Assembly (NCBI GenBank): GCA_030674155.1
Contig: CM060318.1
Span: 81,638,698 to 81,702,697, forward strand
Reading direction: 5' to 3'
From: Stramonita haemastoma
Lineage: Eukaryota > Mollusca > Gastropoda > Neogastropoda > Muricidae
Length of the DNA: 64,000 bases
Below, one piece after another: positions 36,001 to 47,644 of this stretch. Made by a program: the position numbers and the translations under genes. Numbering within the stretch: the stretch's first letter is position 1; every line of letters starts with the position of its first letter. The notes beneath the pieces were generated by a model that ran no database searches, was not told the DNA's origin, and was given only the letters and a program-made list of their open reading frames with translations.

Positions 36001-38868
36001 AGTGGGGGGGATGATATGCGCGCTTTCGCATGTAATTTCTATACATGTTTGCGTTTATTTATATGCATGCATGTGGCGGAGACCCTGCACTTTGCTGTGG
36101 TGCATCATATTGTCTGTTATCATTATTATTATATGTACTACAAGGTATGTATGCGTGCCATGTACCAGCTTTGGTTCGGACAAACTTACTAGAGTATAGC
36201 GGGAGTTGTCATCATCGGGGCTGTACTGTCGCCACAAGACGGACGCCACACGTACAGAAGATGGTGGTTAAGTATGTCTGCATATTGCACGACACTCTCT
36301 TGGTGCAGTGGGCTCTGTTACAACGCAAAACATCGGGGTCCGATACGACTAAAATCGGCCTTTTTATCACATAGTCTCTACATAGGCTCACGACTATAGG
36401 GAGGGGGGGGGGGTATAATATGTGCATTTTCGCATGACAATTCTGTACATGTTTGCATTTATTTATATGCATGCATGTGGCGGAGACCCTGCACTTTGCT
36501 GTGGTGCATCATATTGTCTGTTATCATTATTGTTATGTGTACCACAAGGTATGTATGCGTGCCATGTACCAGCTTTCGTTCGGACAAACTTACTACAGTG
36601 TAGCGGGAGTTGTCATCATGGGGGCTGTACTGTCGCCACAAGACGGACCCCACACGTACGGAAGATGGTGGTCAAGTATGTCTGCATATTGCACGACACT
36701 CTCTTGGTGCAGTGGACTCTGTTACAGCGAAAAAAATCGGGGTCCGATACGACTGAAATCGGCCTTTTTATCACATAGTCTCTGCATAGGCTCACGATTA
36801 TAGGGAGGGGGGGGGATGATATGCGCGTTTTCGCATGACATTTCTGTACATGTTTGCGTTTCTTTATATGCATGCATGGGGCGGAGACCCTGCACTTTGC
36901 TGTGGTGCATCCTATTGTCTGTTATCAGTATTATTATGTGTACTACAAGGTATGTATGCGTGCCATGTACCAGCTTTCGTTCGGACAAACTTACTAGAGT
37001 ATAGCGGGAGTTGTCATCATCGGGGTTATACTGTCGCCACAAGACGGACGCCACACGTACGGAAGATGGTGGTAAAGTTCGTCTGCATACTGCACGACAC
37101 TCTCTTGGTGCAGTGGGCTCTGTTATAGCGAAAAAAATCGGGGTCCGATACGACTGAAATTGGCCTCATTATCACATAGTCTCTACATAGGCTCACGATT
37201 ATAGGGAGGGGAGGGATGATATGCGCGCTTTTGCATGTACTTTCTGTACATGTTTGCGTTTTACTTATATGCATGCATGTGGCGGAGACCCTGCACTTTG
37301 TTGTGTTGCATCATATTGTTTGTTATCATTATTTTTATGTGTACTACAAGGTATGTATGCGTGCCATGTACCAGCTTTGGTTCGGACAAACTTACTAGAG
37401 TATAGCGGGAGTTGTCATCATCGGGGCTGTACTGTCGCCACAAGACGGACGCGACACGTACGGAAGATGGTGGTAAAGTATGTCTGCATAAGGCACGACA
37501 CTCTCTTCGTGCAGTGGGCTCTGTTACAACGCAAAACATCGGGGTCCGATACGACTGAAATCGGCCTTTTCATCACATAGTCTCTACATAGGCTCACAAT
37601 TATAGGGAGGGGGGGGGATGATATGCGCGCTTTCGCATGACATTTCTGTACATGTTTGCGTTTATTTATATGCGTGCATGGGGCGGAGACCCTGCACTCT
37701 TGTGGTGCATCATATTGTTTGTTATCATTATTATTATGTGTACTACAACGTATGTATGCGTGCCATGTACGAGCTTTGGTTCGGACAAACTTACTAGAGT
37801 ATAGCGGGAGTTGTCATCATCGGGGCTGTACTGTCGCCACAAGGCGGACGCCACACGTACGGAAGATGGTGGTAAAGTATGTCTGCATAAGGCACGACAC
37901 TGTCTTGGTGCAGTGGGCTCTGTTACAGCGCAAAACATCGGGGTCCGATACGACTGAAATCGGCCATTTTATCACATAGTCTCTACATAGGCTCACGATT
38001 ATAGGGAGGGGGGGGGATGATATGTGCGCTTTCGTATATAATTTCTGTACATGTTTGCGTTTATTTATATGCATGCATGTGGCGGAGACCCTGCACTTTG
38101 CTGTGGTGCATCATATGGTCTGTTATCATTATTGTTATGTGTACTACAAGGTATGGATGCGTGCCATGTACCAGCTTTGGTTCGGACAAACTTACTAGAG
38201 TATAGCGGGAGTTGTCATCATCGGGGCTGTACTGTCGCCACAAGACGGACGCCACACGTACGGAAGATGGTGGTAAAGTATGTCTGCATAAGGCACGACA
38301 CTCTCTTGGTGCAGTGGGCTCTGTTACAGCGCAAAACATCGGGGTCCGATACGTCTAAAATCGGCCTTTTTATCACATAGTCTCTACATAGGCTCACGAT
38401 TATAAGTGGGGGGGGGGGGGGGGGGGGGTATGATATGCGTGCTTTCGCAAGTAACTTCTGTACATGTTTGCGTTTATTTATATGCATGCATGTGGCGGAG
38501 ATCCTGCACTGTGGTGCATCATATTGTTTGTTATCATTATTATTATGTGTACTACAAGGTATGTATGCGTGCCATATACCAGCTTTCGTTCGGACAAACT
38601 TACTAGAGTATAGCGGGAGTTGTCATCATCGGGGCTGTACTGTCGCCACAAGACGGACGCCACACTTACGGAAGATGGTGGTAAAGTATGTGTGCATATT
38701 GCACGACACTGTCTTGGTGCAGTGGGCTCTGTTACAGCGCAAAACATCGGGGTCCGATACGACTGAAATCGGCCATTTTATCACATAGTCTCTACATAAG
38801 CTCACGATTATAGGGAGGGGGGGGGGATGATATGTGCGCTGTCGCATGTAATTTCTGTACTTGTTTGC
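33015..38868 (+). repeat. 402-bp tandem satellite, about 14.5 units
   Basis: The landmark GCAGTGGGCTCTGTTA recurs 15 times at 399-408 bp spacing (first at 33090, last at 38719). Each unit holds a G tract of variable length (GGGAGGGG..., up to about 23 G at 38407), a small hairpin (ATGCG/CGCAT), a TATGCATGCATG word and an A/T-rich ATTATTATTATG segment. Units 1-3 share variants (CACACATACGG) that differ from later units (CACACGTACGG). The many 60-120 codon frames on both strands repeat with the unit and are not supported as genes. Confidence 0.95.
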
Positions 38869-39860
38869 AGCCAGAGTGGACAGAACAGACTGCTAGCCGA
38901 CGCAGGAGGATGGGTGCCGCGATTGGTACTGGGATGTTGAATCCTACACGAGCTGTCTGAAGGATGTAGTGTATGGGCAGAAATTGAAACTATTTTTATT
39001 CGGTTTAAACACTCGGAAGTGTCAACGTTTTTTCGGGCGTAGGCAAATCATTTGTTTGCAATTATGTAGTCACTCTGTTTACTTGAGAGGGTGGGTGTGG
39101 CGCCTTGGTTTCGAACCCACGACTTTATTTTATGTTTTGTTCCAATGGTCTCCTCTTTCGACCTCTGCCTTTTTGGTAGAGAGAGGGTAGGTGTTACCAA
39201 AAATTGATTCCTTTCGGTTTCCAAGACTTTTAATTTTCAGCGCACAATAATTTTGTTTCTTTTTGTAGTTCTGGGGTTCCAGTTATGTTGCTTATAGCCC
39301 CGCCGACCACATAGGCCATATCGGGGCTGGTTCTGGGGTTTCGGGGCCGTTGCGGGGGTTGAAAGTAGAGGTTCAACAGCCTGGCCTGGCCTGATTCGAG
39401 CGGTATCCCCAGTGATCTGTCCTGTCCCTCTGACTGTGGAAAAATATGTGGAAAGGGCAGTCAGAGGTTATGTCGTGTTTATTTGTATGTCTGTGTGACA
39501 GCCTATTCGAATGAATGTAATTGACAATTGTAAACTGATAGGAATTTGTTATGAGTGGAAAGCGTTATAAATTGTTAAAGTGGGGGGAAGCCCGGGATGG
39601 ACGGGAGGGGGTTGACGCTCGTAATGTGAGACGATGCTAATTCCCTGGTCACAGCTTTATTTTGGGCAGCCCGCAGCACTCGACGTGTATGTTGAGCAGA
39701 CCTCAGCACCCCACTGGTTGTTGGGGTAGGCTTAAGCACCCGACTTTGGGTCAAGCAGTCCCACGGGCCGTCTGAATTGGGAGATGACGCGGGGAGGACT
39801 GACCTCACTACAAGGGATGCTGCAGAAGCCGTGTTGAACACTTCAAGAGTGGCGACGATC
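38869..39860 (+). mobile_element. Dispersed repeat, copy 1 (possibly LTR-derived)
   Basis: Aligns over about 0.75 kb with 63215-64000. Shared landmarks include GCCGACGCAGGAG, GAGCTGTCTGA, ACACTCGGAAGTGTC, GGTTTCGAACCCACGACTT and TCAGAGGTTATGT. Its left edge abuts the last satellite unit. The right end has TGGCGACGATCATC, which resembles a gypsy-type primer-binding region just outside an LTR; that identification is tentative. It is interrupted by a 51-bp LINE-tail insertion. Confidence 0.55.
39279..39329 (-). mobile_element. 51-bp LINE 3'-tail insertion with target-site duplication
   Basis: Flanked by GTTCTGGGGTT at 39268-39278 and 39330-39340. The paralogous repeat at 63610-63625 has this word once and no insert. 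The insert carries the LINE 3' stem-loop with perfect arms AGCCCCG (39296-39302) and CGGGGCT (39322-39328). Confidence 0.8.
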
Positions 39861-39873
39861 ATCTTGATCGTCG
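39853..39873. other. Perfect 9-bp hairpin
   Basis: CGACGATCA and TGATCGTCG are separated by a 3-nt loop, near the right end of the dispersed repeat. Confidence 0.6.
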
Positions 39874-40520
39874 GCGCTGCCGCAGTCCCGGGAGTTGAGT
39901 GTACCCCCATGTTTCCTTCTGTCCTCGATGTCTTTCTCCCATTGTGAAGATACTGTGGGAGTGAGTGTTTGTGAGAGAGCGTATTATTTTCTTTTTTTTC
40001 CCCGGAATTCCTTGTTTATATATTTTCGCATGGGGTTAGGGGCGTTAGGAAGGGCGGAGGGGCGGGGGTGGGGGAAAGGGCATTTTAATTCAAGAGTTGT
40101 TGAATTTGGATGAAGGTTGAATGAAGCGTCTTGTTTGTAACATTTTGCCTCGAGTCGTGTTTTGTGAGATTGCTGCAATTGCCACCCCTTTTCCGGACGA
40201 CTTGAAAACGAACTAGTCACAACCAAAAATCTAAGCCTGTCCTTTCTGGGACAGACGTGGAAAGCTCTTGTGTCGACCATAAAATCAATGCTGGTTTTTT
40301 TTCCCTATAAAATCATGATCGTTTCAAATTTCTCGTTTTTGGATATACTGTTGAATGAAGGACAATTTTCTGGCTATGTTACATTTTCAAGGTATTGTTA
40401 TACCTCATGAAATATGACTGGGAAATGTACAGTTATATTAATGCAGTCTGTTACAGAGTATCTCTAGTTTTAAAAGCCAATTGTGCTAATGCAAAAGGTA
40501 TGTTCCAAAACTATCCCAAT
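39874..40520. other. Unrecognised sequence
   Basis: Includes a G-rich stretch near 40030-40080. The 111-codon minus frame at 39575-39910 is not conserved in the second copy of the neighbouring repeat and is not called. Confidence 0.5.
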
Positions 40521-40524
40521 GATT

Positions 40525-40890
40525 GTTTATAGCCCCGCCAACCGCAGAGGCCATACCAGGACTGTCACATCCTTGTTTAATCTTAAACTTTGCAATTTTA
40601 TAAAGATTGAAGTAAAACTGTAAGCCAAGCATTGGACTGTCCTTGCAACAATGCCCTGGCCAACCATAAGGATCAACAAAGCACAGTCACCACGTTGTGG
40701 GACAACCACATGAACGATACATAAAATGCGGTAAAGCCAATACCCGAATCTTAAAAAAAACTATAATTGTTCGTAATTAAAACCATAAAATCGAAACTGA
40801 CATACTAGCTCAATCTAGACGAAGAATGCACCATTCTCTCAGGAAGTTAAAATAGTGTTCGTTGGAACATCAGAAAACGGGAAGATGGGA
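40525..40890 (-). mobile_element. Diverged LINE 3'-UTR copy
   Basis: Runs in the same order as 44225-44570: TTTATAGCCCCGCC, GGCCATACCAGGACT, CTGTCCTTGC, GACCATAAGG-like, TTGTGGGACAACCACAT, and TTCTCTCAGGAAGTTAAAA. It has many substitutions and no coding part. Confidence 0.65.
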
Positions 40891-41071
40891 CAAATGGCGG
40901 ATTAGTCAAGCTGACACTGCCAGTTCTGGGGAGGCACGCGAGCACTGAAAGAAGTATGTCGGGAAATGTCGCCAGACCGCCTACTGCCTTGAAAGATAGA
41001 AGGAAAAATGGTGATGTGTATGGGGGCTGGGGAACATTGATGTTGAGTATGAATAACTAAATTGAACTTTT

Positions 41072-41150
41072 AAACAATCCAATCCAATCTTCTTCTTTAT
41101 AGCCCTGCCGACCACACAGGCCATATCGGGGCTGTCACTGAAGACTAAAC
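41072..41150 (-). mobile_element. Short LINE 3'-tail insertion
   Basis: AATCCAATCCAATC is followed by the stem-loop (AGCCCTG/CGGGGCT with one G-T pair). TAAACA flanks both sides, a possible 6-bp target-site duplication. Confidence 0.55.
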
Positions 41151-42410
41151 AGACCTGTAGCGAATTCAATCATGACTGCATTGTGCAGATACAGATGAAA
41201 ATAAAAACTGTTCATTTGCTACTGAATTTATACCCGATGCATATATTTTTTGACATATTGAGAGACATGAAATGCCGTAGATAAGTACAGCTAATACAAC
41301 TCCCAAGGAGTATAGGACTGCGTTTGTTGAGAAAAATACATACCGCTTTTCTTAAGTTTTCTCTTTTTAGCACCAAATCCATTCGTTTTGAATACACTTT
41401 CAAAGCAATTGATACAGCAATTAGTGTACCAATTATTTATCTAATTTATCTGAAATTCTGACGTTTTAGCAATTTAAAATTCTGTACGCAGCCAAATTGT
41501 CAACAATTTTTAAATAAACATAAACATTCACAATTAAAAAAAAACAACACCTGTACAATTTCAAAAATGTAATTGAAGGATATAGCGATAATTAAAATAT
41601 TCCGAAATGCACTGTACTTTCCAGGGACACACGAGTCGTTTGCTATTCCCTGTCCGTTTTGTCCACGCACTCCCACGCATTTAAACTTTCATCAGTTTTC
41701 CCACACAAAAAAGTTTCCTCAGTTTATTGTCATCATTAATGAGGATACTCTCTATAGACGAGCCTCGATTTTCAAGACTTTCTAGAGAGATGTTTCTCAC
41801 AGGCTGTCATTATTTTGGGTCACTTTCAAGAAATTCAAAGTCTTGAATCTAGTATTTAAAACAAACAATACGTAAATCGACAATGCGGAATTCCGTTCAA
41901 AAAGGACGGAACATCACCCATGCGCTTGTCCTTAATTCTGCATTTTTTTTGTTTTTTGCCCCTGTTCGATTTCCCTCCCTTCTTTTTTTGTTCTTTCCAA
42001 TTTTCGTTTTCAATCTCTCATTTCTTTGTTGCTGCTGCCATACAGGGTTTTGTTCATTTAAAAAAAAAAAAGTTCGTTTCTTTTTGTTACTCTTGCAGGT
42101 TGTTTTTGTGTTTCTACCACTTTAATTTTATTAGCCACCTGCTGTCGTCTTTGCGTTTTCTTCTTTTTCATCCGTTTTTCTTCGTTTTTATTGCGCTTTT
42201 CCTTTAAGTGTCCGTTTTGTATTTCTTCTTCTGTTTCTTTGGGGTTTTATTTTTTCTTTGCAATATCCTATGCTTTTTATTCTTTTTTCAGTCTACAGTT
42301 CATCTGATCTAAATAAAATACAAAATATTAAAAATGAAGGAATGCGTATACTCTTCTGTCCTTTTTACGTTTTCATGCATGCGAGTCAGTTTGCATACCA
42401 TCTCTTTCTT
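41151..42410. other. AT-rich sequence, nothing recognised
   Basis: Contains a T-rich region (41940-42260). Its Phe-rich frames are compositional. Confidence 0.55.
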
Positions 42411-42414
42411 AAGC

Positions 42415-42465
42415 GCGCGCACACACACACACACTTGACTTGACACACACACGCACGCACATACA
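42415..42465. repeat. Short CA microsatellite
   Basis: GCGCGCACACAC then two CA runs separated by CTTGACTTGA. Confidence 0.85.
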
Positions 42466-42781
42466 ATCTTAGTAACTGCAGTACCCTGTTAACCTCCCTT
42501 TTTTGTATTTAAACAAGCAATATAATTTTCTAAAACTCCGATCTGCTTTCAAAGTAACTACCAAGTTTGCCAATTCCCTATTCTTGCTCTCACACCCTCT
42601 CAGACGACTTAGCATATAACTGCTCTTATGCCTCATCCCCCATACACTATCCACCCTGCCCCTTCTGTTGAACAACCCTTTTTTTTAAAACACTCCCCAT
42701 GCCCCTTCACACTTAAAAACGCAAGAAACGAACGAGTTATGTTTCTGTGTCACTTATTGTATCATAATATCCATCTGCCTT

Positions 42782-42918
42782 TTGTGTCCACATGTAGGGC
42801 CAGGTTAAGTGTTAAAGGTTAGTATAAAGGTGAGTGTTAGCAATGAACATAAAAACTGGGAAAGGGCTGTCGGTCAGGCGGCTTGCCTGCCTGTATGCAT
42901 GCATGCATGTGGACACAA
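42782..42918. repeat. 137-bp segment with perfect 13-bp terminal inverted repeats
   Basis: TTGTGTCCACATG at 42782-42794 is matched by its reverse complement at 42906-42918. This could be a small MITE, but no target-site duplication is clear. The surroundings (42466-43047) are otherwise unrecognised. Confidence 0.35.
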
Positions 42919-43047
42919 TGGCACATAGACATTATGGTACGTAGCTTTTGATACGATGGTTCAAAATTGTTTCTTTAAATCACAAATCTATCAACAAGCA
43001 ATGGTTGTTTCTACTGCTTAACCTATTGCAGAGTTTGGAATGTCGAT

Positions 43048-43380
43048 TTTCCAGCTCTGGAATCAGCTCAGTGGTTTACGGCAGCCTACCTTCATTTTGA
43101 AATAGGCTGTGGGAGTGTTAAAAAGAACAAAACTTAGGTAGATAAATGAAGTAACAAGCCCAAAGGTACTACCGTTTCTTATCGATTTTTGTCATTTCCC
43201 CGTTTCATAACTATGATTTTCCAGCTCTCAAATCAGCAATTCCCGGTCTACTGTACTTTCGAAAAACGCGTTTGTTTCTAAAAGAACTCAAGTTGAATTG
43301 ATGAACAAAGATGGTTATTAGGCCCAAAAATAAGACCATGGGAGAAAAAACCGTTTTTGTATATGCTAGCCCATTTTCTA
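43048..43380. repeat. Two-copy tandem duplication, ~166-bp period
   Basis: GATTTTCCAGCTCT...AATCAGC starts at 43049 and again at 43215. AAAAGAAC(A/T)(A/C)AA and AAGCCCAAA/AGGCCCAAA recur at matching distances. The copies are well diverged. Confidence 0.55.
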
Positions 43381-43575
43381 TTGTCATTTTACCTAGCCAT
43401 GCCTACCCTACTCCTTTCTCCCAATTGACAAACGAACCTAGTCGATAAACTAAAGAATAACCTAGTCACAAAACTACCTTCCTCTTCTTTTCAGTTTCCC
43501 CATTGTACTTCTACAAAATCAATTATCGATTCCTCTCCTCTCCCCCAAATATTAGTTACATAATAAAACACAATC

Positions 43576-43576
43576 T

Positions 43577-43627
<51 letters not shown>

Positions 43628-43655
43628 ACACACACACACACACACACACACACAG
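43576..43655. repeat. (TC)n-(CA)n microsatellite
   Basis: TC run to about 43623, then CA run to 43654, directly before a SINE fragment. Confidence 0.95.
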
Positions 43656-43656
43656 T

Positions 43657-43790
43657 GCTTACATGTTTAAACCTGTTCCGCCATTTGGAACAGTAGGCTC
43701 TTTCGTGTCGGTTGGAGTAGTTTAACTGCGAGCACATGGGTTCTAGATGCAAAAAAGCACACAAGCACACTATCCTCAAAATTGAAAAAC
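43657..43790 (+). mobile_element. SINE family 1, 3' fragment
   Basis: TTAAACCTGTTCCGCC, AACAGTAGGCTCTTTCGTG and TAGATGCAAAAAAGCACACA match the family's 3' half. Confidence 0.65.
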
Positions 43791-44212
43791 GAGCACACAC
43801 CCCACACACACGCACACGTGCGCGCGCACTATTTTGTCAGGCATCCATTTCTGCCATAGTCTGTTCTCAATAATTATTTATCTCCAGTGTGCATCACCAC
43901 CTTCACTACCTCCCATTCCTCAGTTATTATTTTGCCTTGAGGATTCGGTACCACTTGCATCGAAATGCGTTGAATTGTATCTGTTTTGTAGGAATTCGAG
44001 TTCAAGCAAAGTGTTCAATTTTCTCTTGAAAGTTTGCTTCAGCTTTGGACTCTCCCCACCACCCCTTTTGCAGACAATATGTTTTATGCACTTACAAAGA
44101 AACCATCGTTTATTTTGCTGCTGCTTCGTTACTATAGCCTCTGAGCTCTGCTTTCGTCTATTACACATGATTCAGTGCGTAGTTCTGGCTTTTCCTTGTC
44201 GCTTTGAACACT
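43791..44212. other. Unrecognised sequence left of the LINE
   Basis: A 134-codon plus frame (43834-44238) spans it and enters the LINE tail. Its content is Phe/Cys/Leu rich and unrecognised. It does not resemble the satellite on the other side of the LINE. Confidence 0.45.
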
Positions 44213-44885
44213 TCCAATCCAATCCAATGATGTTATAGCCCGCCGACCACATAGGCCATATCAGGGCTATCACCTCGTCACATTTTAAAACTCGTATTAA
44301 GTGTGCGACTATGTACAGTTTAAAACGAGGCATAAAACCAACTCAACTGTCCTTGCTTGTATCGACGCCCCGGTCGACCATAAGGGTCAGCCCAGGGCGG
44401 CCCCCGCGTCGTGGGAAAACCCACATCGATCGCACTTAAAACGAGATAAAACCAAAACCAGATTCCTTAAAACAACCTTGTCCTTAAAGAACAACCATAC
44501 CACTTTCGCTCATATAAGACGGAAAAAGCCAGATTCTCTCAGGAAGTTAAAAATGGTGTCCGGTGGAAATCCCGAAAAAAGGATCTTTAGGGAGTTCGCG
44601 GTAAAATGCTTGTGCCTAATATCCTGAACATCATGACACTCCAGGAGCAGATGCCTGATGGTCACCCGCACGTCACAAGTCACGCACCACTGGGGTTCCC
44701 TTGCCTTTCAGCAAGTGAACAGAGTGATGTGAGAATGACCTCGTGTGTGTCCTGGTGAGCACGTCGCCTCCCTTCGGTTTTTGACACACAGAGGGAAAAC
44801 CTCTTACAGGTTGGGATGGATCCGAAAAAGCTTTTGTTCGTCTGAGCTTCCACTCCTCCTGCCAGAAGGGAATGCAGGGAAATAA
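44213..44885 (-). mobile_element. LINE 3' segment (minus part of a two-part inverted copy)
   Basis: Begins at low coordinates with (CCAAT)n and the stem-loop, so the element's 3' tail is (ATTGG)n on the minus strand. It covers the 3'-UTR and the C-terminal coding end (LLKGKGTP; Cys residues before it decayed by frameshifts) and parallels 53351-53990. It ends abruptly at about 44885, where plus-strand 5' LINE sequence begins. Confidence 0.8.
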
Positions 44886-45317
44886 CAGCAACAGCAGCAC
44901 TCACTCCTAAAGCAGCAGTGGTTAACAGTCGTGTGTTTAGTGGCCTGTCAGACGGATTTTGGCTCTGGAGTGGCTGGGCCCAGCCAACCGAGCACCGCTG
45001 ACAGTGCGCCTACCCTGGTGAAGAAGGCCTCTGGCGGGGGCCTAAAACCCGCTCCTGTGCGCCCTGTTGGCGCACAGAGAATGCCAGCTCTTGTCCGGGG
45101 TCCAAACTACCGACCCCGGATCCAAAGAAAACCGGTCCCCTCCCCCAAAACCAGTTGAGGGCTGGAGAACGGTCCCCTCCGGTGCCTGTAGAGGCGCCGA
45201 GGTGGTGGTAGTGGCGGCGGGGGAGCAAAAGTTGCCCCCAAGAAAAAAGTTGTGAAGTCTCTCTCAGACAGTACCAAGGAAGGCCGATAAGACTTTCTGC
45301 ACGAAAGTCAGTCTTCC

Positions 45318-46056
45318 GTGCTTTTCGGGGGATATGTCGGAGATAAGAGTGACAAGAGCAGCATACCGCTTTATGACAAACATTTTACAGTAGAATATTC
45401 GCGGTTGACGTCCAACAGGGAGGAGCTGCAACTTCTCTGCCGAGACCAGAACCGGCCGTGGTTCGCACTCCAGGAGACGCGTTTAAGGGAGGAAAAGGAT
45501 TTTCATTTGTCTGGTATAGCTCCATCCATGAAAGGGCCAAGCCACAGAGCGTGGAACCTCCGGCAGTGTGAGTTTGCTCATTGGAATTCCTTGCTGTACA
45601 GTGTGTGGTCCTCGACACTCCTCTCCAGGCGGTGGCTGCTAGGGTCAGGTGCACAAGACAGTTACGGTGTGCAGCATCTACTTGTCTCCGTCCATGGCGG
45701 CGAGGAAGGCAGACTTGGTGTCGCTGGTTCAGCAGTTGCCTTCCCCTTCCTGTTGCTGGGGGACTTCAACGGGTATTCCCCCCTTTGGGGAAGCAGAAAA
45801 GTCGTCCGCGAGGGGCCTCCTCCTTGAGGAGGTGTTTCTAGGGGCAGGACCTGTGCGTGCTCAACGGCAAGGTTCCCACTTATCTGCACTCTGCGAACGG
45901 TACGCTGTCGTGTCTGGATCTGTCGTCTGCGATCCCTCGTTGGTCTTGGGGTTTTCGTTTGGAAGTAGCGTGACGAATCTGACACGGCAGCGACCATTTT
46001 CCGGTGGACTTGGCGTGGAGAGGGGCGGCAGAGGAAGCCCGTACGCAGACGTTTGA
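45318..46056 (+). pseudogene. LINE AP-type endonuclease, frameshifted
   Basis: Recognisable endonuclease motifs lie in several frames: ALQETRLREEKDFHLSG (catalytic Glu region, about 45466-45516), VCSIYLSPSM in the next frame (about 45667), LLLGDFNGYSPLWGSRK (about 45749-45800) and a SCLDLSS-type block. An SDHFPV-like end lies near 45990. Frame changes occur between these blocks, so no single protein can be made. The enzyme would nick target DNA for target-primed reverse transcription. Confidence 0.8.
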
Positions 46057-46838
46057 CGTCAGGAGGGCCAACTGGGATGCCTTCAGGGCCAACATTGTTT
46101 CCGGGATGGACGAGGAGTCTGTCTTGTCTGCGGAAGATCCGGCGGAGGCACTGACGTCGTGCGTGGTTCAGGCTGCGAGGCGGTCGGCTCCCAGGACCAG
46201 CGGTCGACCGGGGACACCCAGGGTGCCCTGGCTCAACGAGAAATGTAGGGCGGTCCGGAAGGAACGCAAAAAGGCGCAGCGTCTGGTCAGGCATCAACCG
46301 TCTCCGGCAGCGGTCTCGGTCCACCAGAAACTGCGGGCCAAGTCCAGCAGGCGTGAGGCGTGGAGGCGCTTTTGCTCCAAGCTGAACAGCAGGATCTCCA
46401 GCAAGAAGGTCTGGAGGGTGATTGCAAAGATCAAGGGGCAGGGCGCCTCCACGTCGATCAACCATTTGCGCTCGGGGACGCTTTGGTCACCGACAGGGAG
46501 GCGGTGGCTAATCTGCTGGCCGCCACCTTGAGGGCAAACTCGTCGGCAGAAACGAAAACGCAGGCATTTTTGAATACGAAGCGGTGTCGGGAGAAAGTGC
46601 CTTTGAGTTTTGAGTCCAGCAACGAGGAAGTCTATAACCTGCCGTTTTCTTTCCCGGAGCTGAAGAGCGCCTTGCAGTCTTGCGGTGAGACTTCTGCGGG
46701 CCCGGACGAGGTCCATTATGGCCTTCTAAGGCACCTTCCGGAAGTATGTCTGCGGACCCTGCTGAAGGTCTACAAAGGATCTGGACGACGGGGTTTTTTC
46801 CCCCGTCTTGGCAGATGGCCTGCGTTGTCCCTCTCTCG
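46004..46838 (+). pseudogene. LINE endonuclease-RT linker and RT N-terminus
   Basis: Frame 46004-46531 encodes the linker (VPWLNEKCRAVRKERKKAQ, a typical basic segment of such LINEs). Frame 46360-46854 encodes FPELKSALQSCGETSAGPDE (the finger-region PGPD-like block) and EVCLRTLLKVY, and then the copy ends. The same region is present at 55873-56219 on the minus strand. Confidence 0.8.
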
Positions 46839-47337
46839 AATAACAAGATCATAAATAACAAAGACCACATGCAACGGACCATTGAAGTAGAAGAAGGGTT
46901 ATGGATGCGATATCTGTCTTCAGGAGAGATTTCCTAATTATAAACATTAGCCACAAAACAGTACCTACCATGTGAAAATAAAGGGAACAACCTATGGGCA
47001 AGTAACCAATACGTCGGATTACTTCAAAGAAAAAAACCTTACATAAAAACTAACAGTAAATTGAAGAACGCCAAAGTGATAATACTGAAATAGCTCCTAC
47101 CAAGCAACAAGCAACTAATTAAAACCAATTTTCCCAGTATACATGAAGTCATAAGCAAAATGTAGCTTTGCAAGCCTTTATCTACAACTTTAATCAACAT
47201 CATTTATAGCCCAGCCAACCTCAAGAGCTCATATCAGGACTGTCATTGTATTAAGGTTAAATCTCAGATTAAATGTATATACAGATGTATATAATTATAC
47301 AGATGCTATGATATACAGTATACAACTGTTTGGGTTT

Positions 47338-47365
47338 TGCGCGCGCGCGCGTGCGCGTGTGTGTG

Positions 47366-47400
<35 letters not shown>

Positions 47401-47569
47401 GCATGGAGAAGGGGGAGAACACATGTATCAATAAACTTTGTATAGATAAAAACATTCACGAATTCGTGTAGTCAAGCAAGCATGTGTGTGCGTGCGTGCA
47501 CGTGTTTGTCTCTGTGTGTGCGCATACGTGCGTGCACGTGTGTGTGTGTGGTGTGTGTGTGTGTGCGCG

Positions 47570-47644
<75 letters not shown>

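Larger units (their letters stand above)
44886..46838 (+). mobile_element. LINE 5' segment (plus part of a two-part inverted copy)
   Basis: Plus-strand LINE sequence from the end of a putative ORF1 or leader (44930-45300, Pro/Gly-rich) through the endonuclease and linker into the first RT motifs. It stops after MACVVP at about 46838 and passes directly into the large satellite. RT palm, thumb and RNase H are missing. Head-to-head junction with the 3' segment at about 44886. Confidence 0.82.

Noticed and set aside
33178..38788. Many 60-178 codon frames on both strands in the 402-bp satellite
   Set aside because: They recur because the unit length is a multiple of three. They vary in start and end between units and show no domain.
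39575..39910. 111-codon minus frame with Pro/Ala-rich content
   Set aside because: The paralogous repeat at 63.8-64 kb does not keep the frame.
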